5,203 nucleotides of DNA, from contig CALGLY010000405.1 in NCBI GenBank assembly GCA_937959095.1, positions 1 through 5,203 of the forward strand, given 5' to 3'. The position numbers were made by a program, and so were the translations under genes. The notes under the pieces are model-generated. The model worked only from the letters and a program-made list of their open reading frames with translations. It had not been told where the DNA came from and did not search any database. Source of the DNA: an uncultured Saprospiraceae bacterium. Lineage in GTDB: Bacteria; Bacteroidota; Bacteroidia; Chitinophagales; Saprospiraceae. Of the stretch, positions 1-5,203 are shown piece after piece. How positions within the stretch are numbered: position 1 is the stretch's first letter; each line of letters opens with the position of its first letter.

Positions 1-51
1 CTAAAAGGCAAAAAAGGCACATGGACAGAGAAAGTTCTAATCCAAAAATAG
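1..51 (+). CDS. Possible C-terminal end of a plus-strand gene (partial)
   Basis: Read from base 1, the plus strand is open for 16 codons, ending LKGKKGTWTEKVLIQK and then TAG at 49-51. A Gly/Lys-rich turn followed by a short hydrophobic strand and a final lysine resembles the last strand of C-terminal sorting domains on type IX-secreted proteins of Bacteroidota. The likeness is only suggestive over so few residues. Another plus frame is also open, ending TAA at 57-59, so the frame is not certain. The hairpin at 68-100 would suit a convergent gene pair ending here. Treat this as a hint about the left neighbour, not an established gene. Confidence 0.25.
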   Translation, partial: LKGKKGTWTEKVLIQK

Positions 52-67
52 AGTTATAAAATAGCAA

Positions 68-100
68 AAGGGTTGAATTGCTAAAAACAATTCAACCCTT
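68..100 (-). terminator. Intrinsic terminator of lon, possibly bidirectional
   Basis: The arms at 68-80 and 88-100 are perfectly complementary over 13 bp (AAGGGTTGAATTG and its complement) around a 7-nt loop, CTAAAAA. Read on the minus strand, the stem ends in CCCTTTT and continues T-rich, as expected of a rho-independent terminator. It starts 59 nt after the lon stop codon. On the plus strand the following bases are less T-rich (CTATGGTTTT), so termination of a convergent left-hand gene is possible but less well supported. Confidence 0.75.
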
Positions 101-159
101 CTATGGTTTTATACAGTTGTCTCCGTCAAGAGAGCTGAAAGCGAACGCCCGTTTTCTCC

Positions 160-2562
160 CTAATTCAAAGCAAACTTCAAGACCTCTTTCATCTGACTTA
201 CGTAGTGAAAATTTACTCCTTTTATGTAAGCTTCATTGATTTCTTCTACGTGCTTTTCATTTTCTTTGCAAAGCAAGATGTCCTTCAATCCAGCACGTTT
301 CGCTGCTAATATCTTTTCCTTGATACCACCAACAGGCAGTACTTTTCCTCGCAGCGTGATTTCTCCCGTCATTGCTAAATGCGGGCGAATTGGTTGCTTC
401 TTGAAAGCAGAAGTCAGTGCAGAAAGCATCGTTACACCTGCCGATGGGCCATCCTTTGGTATTGCACCTTCAGGCACATGAATATGGATGTCGTATTCTG
501 CAAACCGTTCTTTCGGAATATCCAATTGCTCGGCATTTGCTTTCAGATAACTCAAAGCCGTGCTTGCCGATTCCTTCATTACATTTCCCAAGTTTCCAGT
601 CAAGGTAAGTTTACCAGTTCCTTTACTTAGGCTTGTTTCTATGAAGAGAATATCGCCACCTACTCGTGTCCAAGCCAAGCCTACAGCTACGCCTGGTACA
701 TTCGGTTTCTGATATTGTTCCTTTGAGTAGCGTGTTGGGCCGAGAATTCCTTTCAAGTCAGTCGTTTGCACACTCACATCATATTCGTCTTCCATTGCCA
801 CATTTTTAGCAATGCGACGCATCAATGCTGCTACATTCCTGTCCAAAGAACGAACCCCCGATTCGCGAGTATAACTTTCGATGATACCCGTGATTGTTTT
901 ATTGGAAAGCTTCACATGAGTAGCTTTCAAACCATGATTTGTTCGCTGTTTCGGGATGAGGTGTTTCTTTGCTATTTCCACCTTTTCTTCCGTCGAATAA
1001 CCACTCACATGAATGATTTCCATACGGTCGAGTAGGGCAGGCTGCAAAGTATTCAGACTATTGGCTGTTGCTATGAAAAAGACTTTTGATAAGTCATATT
1101 CTAAGTCTAAATAATTATCATGAAAGGTCGAATTCTGTTCAGGATCTAGTACTTCTAGGAGAGCAGAAGAGGGATCACCTCTGAAATCTTTTCCAACTTT
1201 ATCTATCTCATCTAGAATGAACACAGGATTTGATGCACCAGCTTTTTTCAAGCCTTGGATAATACGCCCAGGCATCGCTCCGATATAGGTCTTGCGGTGT
1301 CCGCGAATCTCTGATTCATCGTGCAAGCCACCGAGTGACATTCGTACAAACTCCCGATTCAATGCGCGTGCGATGGATTTTCCAAGTGAGGTCTTACCGA
1401 CACCTGGAGGACCAACTAGACACAAAATCGGAGCTTTCATGTCGCCTTTTAGTTTCAAAACAGCTAAATGCTCCAAGATGCGTTCCTTCACTTTTTCTAA
1501 GCCAAAGTGATCCTTATCGAGTACTTTCTTTACCTTTTTTAGGTTGAAATTATCTTTTGTGAATTCATTCCAAGGCAAATCGATCAGCAATTCCAAATAA
1601 TTCAACTGCACCGAATACTCCGCTGCTTGCGGGTTCATGCGCTTGATTTTATCCATCTGCTTCTGAAAGGCTTCCTCTATATCTTTCGACCACTTCTTCG
1701 ATTTGGCGCGTTCTTTCAAATCCGCTATTTCTTGCGTCTGCGGATTTTGCCCCAATTCGTCTTGGATAGTTTTCAGTTGCTGATTCAAGAAATAGTCGCG
1801 CTGTTGCTTCTCTAAGTCACCGCGTACCTTATTCTCAATTTGGTCTTTCAGTTTCAGTACTTTTAGTTCGCCATCCATTTTGGTGAGAATTAAATTGGCT
1901 TTTTCATCCAATTTATTCATTTCCAAAATCTGCTGTTTCACTTGCACCTTTGCTCCTAAATTAGAAGCAATGAAATTGAGCAGAAAACTATTATTATTGA
2001 TATTACGAAGCATTACCACCGCCTCCGTTGGAATATTCGGTGATAGCTCAATAATCTGCTGCGACATATCCTTAATAGTGGATACTAAAGCCTCAAATTC
2101 CATCGCGTTCTCGGGCTTTTCATATTCCAAATTCTTCACGCGTCCTTCCATGTGGGGCGTATCCTGCACAAGTGCGTCCAATTCAAAGCGTCTGCGTCCT
2201 TGCAAAATCGCTGTGATTGTCCCATCAGGCATTCGTAGCAATTTCATGATACGTGCCAATGTTCCTACTGGATACAAATCATTCGCTTTAGGTTCTTCCA
2301 CTTCATCGTCGCGCTGCGAGATAACCCCAATAATACGAGATTCTTTGTAGGCTTTATTAATCGCCTTTATCGAACGCTCGCGCCCAATTGTAATAGGAAT
2401 AACAATGCCCGGAAATAGGACGGTGTTTTTCAAAGCTAATATTGGCAATATCTCGGGGTATTCATCTTGGCTTTGTTCTGTGTCGTCATCATCTACAGGA
2501 AGAAGGGGCATAAACTCCGCTTCTTCATCAAATGCTTGCATACCAAATATCTCTTCAAACAT
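160..2562 (-). CDS. lon: ATP-dependent serine protease Lon (endopeptidase La)
   Basis: Lon is a cytoplasmic homo-oligomeric AAA+ protease that unfolds and degrades damaged and certain regulatory proteins. All parts are visible in the 800 residues (E. coli Lon has 784). An acidic tail (about 1-35, with a DDDD run) precedes the N-terminal LON substrate-binding domain (about 36-235, starting PEILPILALKNTVLFPG) and a helical linker (about 236-345). In the AAA+ module are Walker A GPPGVGKT (384-391), Walker B ending LDE (D451, E452), sensor-1 N501, arginine finger R513 and sensor-2 R571. The protease domain has catalytic Ser707 in PKDGPSAG and Lys750 in GGIKEK, 43 residues apart as in E. coli (S679/K722). 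The ATG at 2560-2562 is the first start after an in-frame TAA; Met8 is a less likely alternative. No Shine-Dalgarno sequence is visible. The gene ends TAG and is probably transcribed alone, with a 292-bp gap upstream and a terminator downstream. Confidence 0.98.
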   Translation of the reverse strand: MFEEIFGMQAFDEEAEFMPLLPVDDDDTEQSQDEYPEILPILALKNTVLFPGIVIPITIGRERSIKAINKAYKESRIIGVISQRDDEVEEPKANDLYPVGTLARIMKLLRMPDGTITAILQGRRRFELDALVQDTPHMEGRVKNLEYEKPENAMEFEALVSTIKDMSQQIIELSPNIPTEAVVMLRNINNNSFLLNFIASNLGAKVQVKQQILEMNKLDEKANLILTKMDGELKVLKLKDQIENKVRGDLEKQQRDYFLNQQLKTIQDELGQNPQTQEIADLKERAKSKKWSKDIEEAFQKQMDKIKRMNPQAAEYSVQLNYLELLIDLPWNEFTKDNFNLKKVKKVLDKDHFGLEKVKERILEHLAVLKLKGDMKAPILCLVGPPGVGKTSLGKSIARALNREFVRMSLGGLHDESEIRGHRKTYIGAMPGRIIQGLKKAGASNPVFILDEIDKVGKDFRGDPSSALLEVLDPEQNSTFHDNYLDLEYDLSKVFFIATANSLNTLQPALLDRMEIIHVSGYSTEEKVEIAKKHLIPKQRTNHGLKATHVKLSNKTITGIIESYTRESGVRSLDRNVAALMRRIAKNVAMEDEYDVSVQTTDLKGILGPTRYSKEQYQKPNVPGVAVGLAWTRVGGDILFIETSLSKGTGKLTLTGNLGNVMKESASTALSYLKANAEQLDIPKERFAEYDIHIHVPEGAIPKDGPSAGVTMLSALTSAFKKQPIRPHLAMTGEITLRGKVLPVGGIKEKILAAKRAGLKDILLCKENEKHVEEINEAYIKGVNFHYVSQMKEVLKFALN

Positions 2563-2591
2563 AGAGTAATTTTTATCGTCTTTTATGGTGT

Positions 2592-2680
2592 ATTCAATGC
2601 CCTTAACTTATAAATTTTGAATGATTGAATAACTTTAGGTTTCATTCGCTCATTCAATAGTTATGTGTGTTTGATTGAAT
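2592..2680. promoter_or_regulatory. Cluster of ATTGAAT heptamers upstream of lon
   Basis: ATTGAAT or its complement ATTCAAT occurs exactly four times, at 2592-2598, 2624-2630, 2652-2658 and 2674-2680. A fifth, one-mismatch copy (TTTGAAT) lies at 2616-2622. Orientations are mixed, and the pair 2624-2630/2652-2658 forms an inverted repeat. The last copy overlaps a GAATTAATTC palindrome at 2677-2686. The cluster lies 30-118 bp before the lon start codon, where promoter and operator sites would be expected. A regulator-binding array is an inference; A/T-rich DNA yields some such repeats by chance. Confidence 0.35.
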
Positions 2681-2697
2681 TAATTCTCATTCCTTAA

Positions 2698-2730
2698 TGT
2701 CAATATGACAGCAATATATCGAAATATATT
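2698..2730. promoter_or_regulatory. Two adjacent inverted repeats, possible lon operator or promoter
   Basis: The first repeat is TGTCA-ATA-TGACA at 2698-2710. Three bases on, AATATAT-CGAA-ATATATT spans 2713-2730. Read toward lon, the first repeat includes TTGACA (2703-2698), a perfect sigma-70-style -35 hexamer, but no good -10 follows at normal spacing and no TAnnTTTG element is present. The two small dyads look more like protein-binding sites than RNA hairpins. They lie about 135-170 bp before the lon start, far out for a core promoter. Confidence 0.25.
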
Positions 2731-2795
2731 ACTAACTCCTATTAGCCAAGAACTATACCAAGGCTTTTTTTTGCCAAAATGACAGAAAAAGACAA

Positions 2796-2843
2796 TGAAT
2801 ATTGATGCATTATAGTATTATCACATTACTGCATTAATATTCA
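2796..2843 (-). terminator. Weak terminator candidate after the hydroxyproline epimerase gene
   Basis: The arms 2796-2809 and 2830-2843 match over 14 positions with one mismatch (a C-A pair in minus-strand RNA) around a 20-nt loop. On the minus strand the structure starts 11 nt after the epimerase stop codon and is followed by TTGTCTTTTTCTG. Placement and the T-rich tail fit an intrinsic terminator, but the stem is A/T-rich and the loop is long, so it may be inefficient. Confidence 0.45.
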
Positions 2844-2854
2844 CTCATTGTAAG

Positions 2855-3856
2855 CTAAATCACTTGAAAGCCATAAGCATACGGATCATCTTCATCATCA
2901 ATGATGATTTGATTGTAGCCTGTTATTTTTGCCCAGCCTTGTATGCTTGGAATCATAGCATCAAATTCGCTACATTTCGTGATACCTTCTACCTTTCCTA
3001 TGAATTGGCTACCAATAAAACTTTCATGCACAAAGGTATCGCCTTCTTGGAGTTTGCCTTTGGCTACCCATTGCGCCATTCGTGCGGATGTGCCTGTGCC
3101 ACAAGGAGAACGATCAATTGCTTTGTCGCCATAGAAGACCGCATTGCGTCCATCGGCAGCTTCTGAAATCGTATCACCTGTCCAAAGTAAATGGCTAAGA
3201 CCCTTGATATTTTTATCTAATGGATGTTGAAACTCATATGTTGCATTGAGACGTTCCCGAATCACAGGACTCCAACGAATCAAATCACCTGCCGTATAAT
3301 CTTGGATACCACTGAAATTTGCTTGCGGATCTACAATCGCATAAAAATTGCCGCCATAGGATACATCTACCTTTAGCCTACCTAAATCGGGACATTCTAC
3401 CTCTAAATTTTCTTTATATAAGAAGGATGGAACATTTGTCAATTTGACCGATTTTATTTTTCGATTGACGCTTTCATATTCCACTAGCACCAAGCCCGCA
3501 GGTGTTTCCAAACGGAGTTTGCCTGGAACTTTAGGCTGTACCAGCCCTTCTTCTAGCATAATCGTTACTGTACCAATCGTGCCATGTCCGCACATAGGGA
3601 GGCAGCCACTTGTTTCTATAAAAAGCACACCAATATCATTCGCCGTATCAGTAGGCGGATAGAGAATACTTCCTGACATCATATCATGTCCGCGCGGCTC
3701 AAACATCAAGCCTTTCCGAATCCAGTCATATTCTTTTAGGAAGTGTAGGCGGCGTTCACTCATCGAATTGCCATCTAAGGTTGGACCACCGCCAGCTACT
3801 AGGCGTACTGGATTACCGCAGGTGTGGGCATCTATGCAAAAGAATGTTTTACGCAT
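2855..3856 (-). CDS. 4-hydroxyproline 2-epimerase (proline racemase family)
   Basis: The 333-residue protein has the family's usual length and both catalytic motifs: C89 in MCGHGTIG and C252 in DRSPCGTGTSA. The two cysteines act as the acid/base pair that inverts the alpha carbon. In trans-3-hydroxyproline dehydratases the first cysteine is replaced, so the intact pair argues for a racemase or epimerase. The SPCGTGTSARMA wording and early residues DAHTCGNPVRLV match 4-hydroxyproline epimerases better than true proline racemases. The expected reaction converts trans-4-hydroxy-L-proline to cis-4-hydroxy-D-proline, in the cytoplasm, as the first step of catabolism of collagen-type hydroxyproline. 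The later enzymes (D-hydroxyproline oxidase, deaminase, dehydrogenase) are not in the window. The ATG at 3854-3856 is secure because an in-frame TAA lies 9 nt before it. No ribosome-binding site is evident. Substrate specificity within the family is inferred from motifs. Pseudomonas homologues are called lhpA or hypE. Confidence 0.9.
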   Translation of the reverse strand: MRKTFFCIDAHTCGNPVRLVAGGGPTLDGNSMSERRLHFLKEYDWIRKGLMFEPRGHDMMSGSILYPPTDTANDIGVLFIETSGCLPMCGHGTIGTVTIMLEEGLVQPKVPGKLRLETPAGLVLVEYESVNRKIKSVKLTNVPSFLYKENLEVECPDLGRLKVDVSYGGNFYAIVDPQANFSGIQDYTAGDLIRWSPVIRERLNATYEFQHPLDKNIKGLSHLLWTGDTISEAADGRNAVFYGDKAIDRSPCGTGTSARMAQWVAKGKLQEGDTFVHESFIGSQFIGKVEGITKCSEFDAMIPSIQGWAKITGYNQIIIDDEDDPYAYGFQVI

Positions 3857-3864
3857 GGTCTTAA

Positions 3865-3900
3865 TTTACATGGTTTTACATTATTTTACGTGGTAAAACC
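3865..3900. promoter_or_regulatory. 10-bp phased TTTAC repeats overlapping an 8-bp inverted repeat
   Basis: TTTAC begins at 3865, 3875 and 3885, exactly one helical turn apart. The first and third copies extend to TTTACATGG and TTTACGTGG. GGTTTTAC (3872-3879) pairs perfectly with GTAAAACC (3893-3900) around a 13-nt loop. The block begins 8 bp upstream of the epimerase start codon on the minus strand. It could therefore act as an operator contacted on one DNA face, or, if transcribed, as a leader hairpin near the translation start. Function is inferred from position only. Confidence 0.35.
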
Positions 3901-3904
3901 TAAC

Positions 3905-3968
3905 GTTCAATTGCAAGTGTCAAACGCAAGTTCAAAATTGTACTTGAATTTGACACTTGCAATTGAAC
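3905..3968. repeat. 64-nt hairpin with perfect 20-bp arms
   Basis: The arm at 3905-3924 (starts GTTCAATTGC, ends GTGTCAAA) is perfectly complementary to 3949-3968. The 24-nt interior pairs again after a CG/AA internal loop: CAAGT (3927-3931) with ACTTG (3942-3946), then CAA/TTG past a T-T mismatch. Neither side has a T tract, so it is not a typical terminator. It ends 48 bp before the epimerase start and could be a leader structure, a large dyad operator, or one copy of a dispersed palindromic repeat. No clear target-site duplication flanks it, and no second copy is in this window. Confidence 0.8.
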
Positions 3969-4144
3969 TTAAAAGTTGAGAATACCAAGTAGTTTCAGAT
4001 AGAACCATTTACATTACGTTTAAAAGAGCAGTAAATTTGCCTTTATTTTTTAGAAATGCAAGCTTCTAATGCTAAAGAAAAATTAATAAAATAAGAAACA
4101 GCCCGATTATCCCGTTTTGGATACCAAATGTGACTACAAAATTA

Positions 4145-4171
4145 ATTCAACATATTTATAAATCGTTGAAT
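4145..4171. repeat. Short inverted repeat ATTCAAC/GTTGAAT
   Basis: The arms 4145-4151 and 4165-4171 are perfectly complementary over 7 bp with a 13-nt A/T-rich centre that itself holds the palindrome ATTTATAAAT (4154-4163). It lies 8 bp from the next hairpin at 4180-4210. The arms resemble the ATTGAAT heptamers upstream of lon, which may be coincidence in A/T-rich DNA. Confidence 0.35.
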
Positions 4172-4179
4172 GATGCAAA

Positions 4180-4210
4180 ATAAGACTTGTTATTTATGCA
4201 CAAGTCTTAT
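4180..4210. repeat. Perfect 11-bp hairpin, terminator-like
   Basis: ATAAGACTTGT (4180-4190) pairs perfectly with 4200-4210 around a 9-nt loop. On the minus strand it continues TTTTGC, on the plus strand ATATATTG, so either direction gives a modest T-rich tail. No protein gene is in position to be terminated by it: the downstream plus-strand gene begins 75 bp later and the minus strand upstream is antisense to that gene. It may end an unrecognised short transcript or mark a regulatory dyad. Confidence 0.55.
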
Positions 4211-4213
4211 ATA

Positions 4214-4247
4214 TTGTGAGATGAAATAGCTCTTTGCTTAAGTTTTG
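4214..4247 (+). promoter_or_regulatory. Possible Bacteroidota-type promoter for the small exported protein gene
   Basis: TTG at 4214-4216 is followed after 22 bp by TAAGTTTTG (4239-4247), one base longer than the Bacteroidota -7 consensus TAnnTTTG. Transcription would start around 4253-4256, giving a leader of roughly 30 nt before the ATG at 4286. The position is right but the -7 match is imperfect. Confidence 0.25.
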
Positions 4248-4285
4248 TATTGGAGAGCAAAGCGCCTATAAATTTATACTTTTTT

Positions 4286-4768
4286 ATGCGGTACACCCTG
4301 CTTCTACTACTTTCTAGTTTCTTCATGGCGCATAGCCCACACCTATCTCTAGATGGAGAATTGGTAATGCCTCGCGTATTTATATTAGGTGACTATGAAG
4401 AAGAATATGATTTGCTACAGCAAGAATATGAAATATCGTTGCTCGAAATTTGCGACAATGATATGCAGCTTGCCTATGGTAAATTGATAAGTATGCATGA
4501 GGAAATGGAAGCTTATGCGGAGCAGATTGGCTATGATATAGATGGGGTACGCCTGTGGATGCACTTGTTTTGGGGCGAAGATGGCACTATTGAATACTTA
4601 GCATTTCATCCACGTCCAAATTCCAGAAAAGTAGAAAATGAAGATTTAGAAACCTTTTTCTTAGGCTTTGTTCATCAGTATCGCTTTCCACTCATTAGTA
4701 CCGAAAAATATACGCTTTATTCGGCGGCAGCTTTCCCAACTTTCTCTAAGCGATTGCAGCGCAATTAA
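4286..4768 (+). CDS. Small, probably exported protein of unknown function
   Basis: I do not recognise this 160-residue protein. It begins with an apparent signal peptide: MRYT, then a leucine-rich core (LLLLLSSFF, residues 5-13) and MAHS, with cleavage likely near residue 17 and no lipobox cysteine. Residues about 36-82 are strongly acidic and probably helical (EEEYDLLQQEYE, HEEMEAYAEQ). The C-terminal half holds FWGEDGTIEYLAF (95-107), a polar HPRPNSRKV segment and an aromatic stretch ending in FPLIS. A 'strand, DG turn, strand' followed by a helix and a final proline-containing strand loosely recalls the C-terminal domain of TonB-like proteins, but this is a guess. The ATG at 4286 is preferred over the in-frame TTG at 4250 because the signal peptide then starts correctly. 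The gene converges on the VWA gene, with 27 bp between stop codons. The periplasm or cell surface is the expected location. Confidence 0.75.
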   Translation: MRYTLLLLLSSFFMAHSPHLSLDGELVMPRVFILGDYEEEYDLLQQEYEISLLEICDNDMQLAYGKLISMHEEMEAYAEQIGYDIDGVRLWMHLFWGEDGTIEYLAFHPRPNSRKVENEDLETFFLGFVHQYRFPLISTEKYTLYSAAAFPTFSKRLQRN

Positions 4769-4795
4769 ATCAAATAACGTTTATATCTACCTTAA

Positions 4796-5203
4796 TTAAC
4801 GATGTCGTTTTCGCTTGTTGTTTTTATAATCCATAAAGATAAATTCGCCAAGTCCTTTCAAACTACTATAAAAAGCTTTACCATTATTGGCTTGTGTAAA
4901 TTGCTGCACAAAATCTACGAGATAGGAATCGCGTGCAATCATAAACGTGGTGATTGGAATATCTAGTTTTCGGCATTTTGTCGCTAAATTCAGCGTTCTA
5001 TTCAGAATCATTCGATCTATACCAAAACTATTTTTGTAGTATTTTTTTCCTTTTTTGATGCAAGTAGGCTTGCCATCCGTAATCATAAAAATCTGCTTGT
5101 TCGGATTTCTCCGGCGGCGCAAAATATCCATAGCCAATTCCAATCCAGCTACCGTATTCGTATGATATGGCCCGACTTGCAAATAGGGGAGGTCTTTGAT
5201 TTG
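4796..5203 (-). CDS. VWA-domain protein, C-terminal part (5' end beyond window)
   Basis: The frame is open from the window edge to TAA at 4796-4798, giving the last 135 residues; the TTG at 5180-5182 is an internal leucine codon, not a start. Two landmarks of a von Willebrand factor A fold are visible: the threonine-bearing PYHTNTVAGLELA loop (residues 11-23 of the fragment), which supplies a metal-site residue, and FMITDGKPT (about 40-48), with the later aspartate. The DxSxS metal motif should lie upstream, outside the window. The visible part ends with a GKAFYSSLKGLGEFIF segment and a basic tail, NNKRKRHR. Related VWA proteins are usually encoded beside a MoxR- or Mg-chelatase-like AAA+ ATPase and are thought to act with it as a metal-dependent adaptor; such a partner would lie to the right. 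No signal peptide can be judged from this fragment. The exact subfamily is uncertain. Confidence 0.85.
   Translation of the reverse strand, partial: QIKDLPYLQVGPYHTNTVAGLELAMDILRRRRNPNKQIFMITDGKPTCIKKGKKYYKNSFGIDRMILNRTLNLATKCRKLDIPITTFMIARDSYLVDFVQQFTQANNGKAFYSSLKGLGEFIFMDYKNNKRKRHR

Larger units (their letters stand above)
3857..4285. other. Gene-free divergent intergenic region, 429 bp
   Basis: No convincing protein gene was found on either strand. The region separates the minus-strand epimerase from the plus-strand small exported protein, so it should hold both promoters. It contains the phased repeats and large hairpin listed above, two more hairpins (4145-4171 and 4180-4210), and two exact TAnnTTTG -7 elements: TAAATTTG on plus (4032-4039) and TAATTTTG on minus (4137-4144). 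Neither has a TTG -33 element at the usual 17-23 bp, so they are weak as promoters. A palindrome, TATAAATTTATA (4267-4278), sits 7 bp before the downstream ATG. Confidence 0.7.

Noticed and set aside
236..2350. Several plus-strand open frames of 62-156 codons
   Set aside because: They lie wholly antisense to lon, have cysteine- and serine-rich compositions typical of a reversed coding strand, and show no recognisable domain.
2744..2772. AGCC/GGCT stem followed by eight T residues on the plus strand
   Set aside because: The stem is only 4 bp with a 14-nt loop, and no plus-strand gene precedes it.
2864..3662. Plus-strand open frames of 63-100 codons
   Set aside because: They are antisense to the well-supported epimerase gene and carry no motif.
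4056..4094. Twelve-codon open frame on the plus strand
   Set aside because: It is very short, has no ribosome-binding signal, and nothing distinguishes it from chance.
4250..4285. Upstream TTG start for the small exported protein
   Set aside because: It would put 12 extra residues in front of a well-formed signal peptide; the ATG at 4286 gives a normal one.
3857..4285. CRISPR array or insertion-sequence remnant
   Set aside because: The repeats are single dyads, not regularly spaced identical repeats with spacers, and there is no transposase fragment or clear target duplication.
5180..5182. TTG start for the VWA protein
   Set aside because: The frame continues without a stop to the window edge and the residues before it (QIKDLPY) continue the VWA fold, so the gene is 5'-truncated by the window.

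Overview
The window looks like ordinary chromosomal DNA from a low-GC member of the Bacteroidota. Three things suggest this: start codons have no clear Shine-Dalgarno sequence and sit behind A/T-rich leaders; a few exact or near matches to the Bacteroidota -7 promoter element (TAnnTTTG) lie between genes; and the protein styles fit, namely an 800-residue Lon with an acidic N-terminus, and a VWA protein of the kind that accompanies MoxR/Mg-chelatase-type ATPases. The lineage is inferred from these traits and was not checked by any search.

Layout, left to right. Bases 1-51 may hold the last codons of a plus-strand gene. A perfect 13-bp hairpin at 68-100 follows and serves as the lon terminator. 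The lon gene (160-2562, minus) encodes a complete ATP-dependent protease with every catalytic residue present. Its 292-bp upstream gap contains a cluster of ATTGAAT heptamers and two adjacent short inverted repeats. Next, also on the minus strand, is a complete proline-racemase-family enzyme (2855-3856), best read as 4-hydroxyproline 2-epimerase because both catalytic cysteines are present. A weak terminator-like hairpin lies just past its stop codon.

The stretch 3857-4285 has no convincing gene but is rich in structure: three TTTAC units at exact 10-bp spacing, an 8-bp hairpin, a 64-nt hairpin with perfect 20-bp arms, and two further hairpins. It separates the epimerase from a divergent plus-strand gene (4286-4768) for a small, probably exported protein of unknown function. 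That gene converges, with a 27-bp gap, on the 3' part of a minus-strand VWA-domain gene that runs off the right edge.

The genes do not form an obvious pathway or a single operon. Lon is protein quality control. The epimerase is the first step of hydroxyproline use, with none of its usual partners in view. The VWA protein probably works with an ATPase encoded outside the window. I found no mobile element, CRISPR array, tRNA or rRNA, and no convincing new multi-gene system. The most interesting material is the non-coding structure upstream of the epimerase and of lon.
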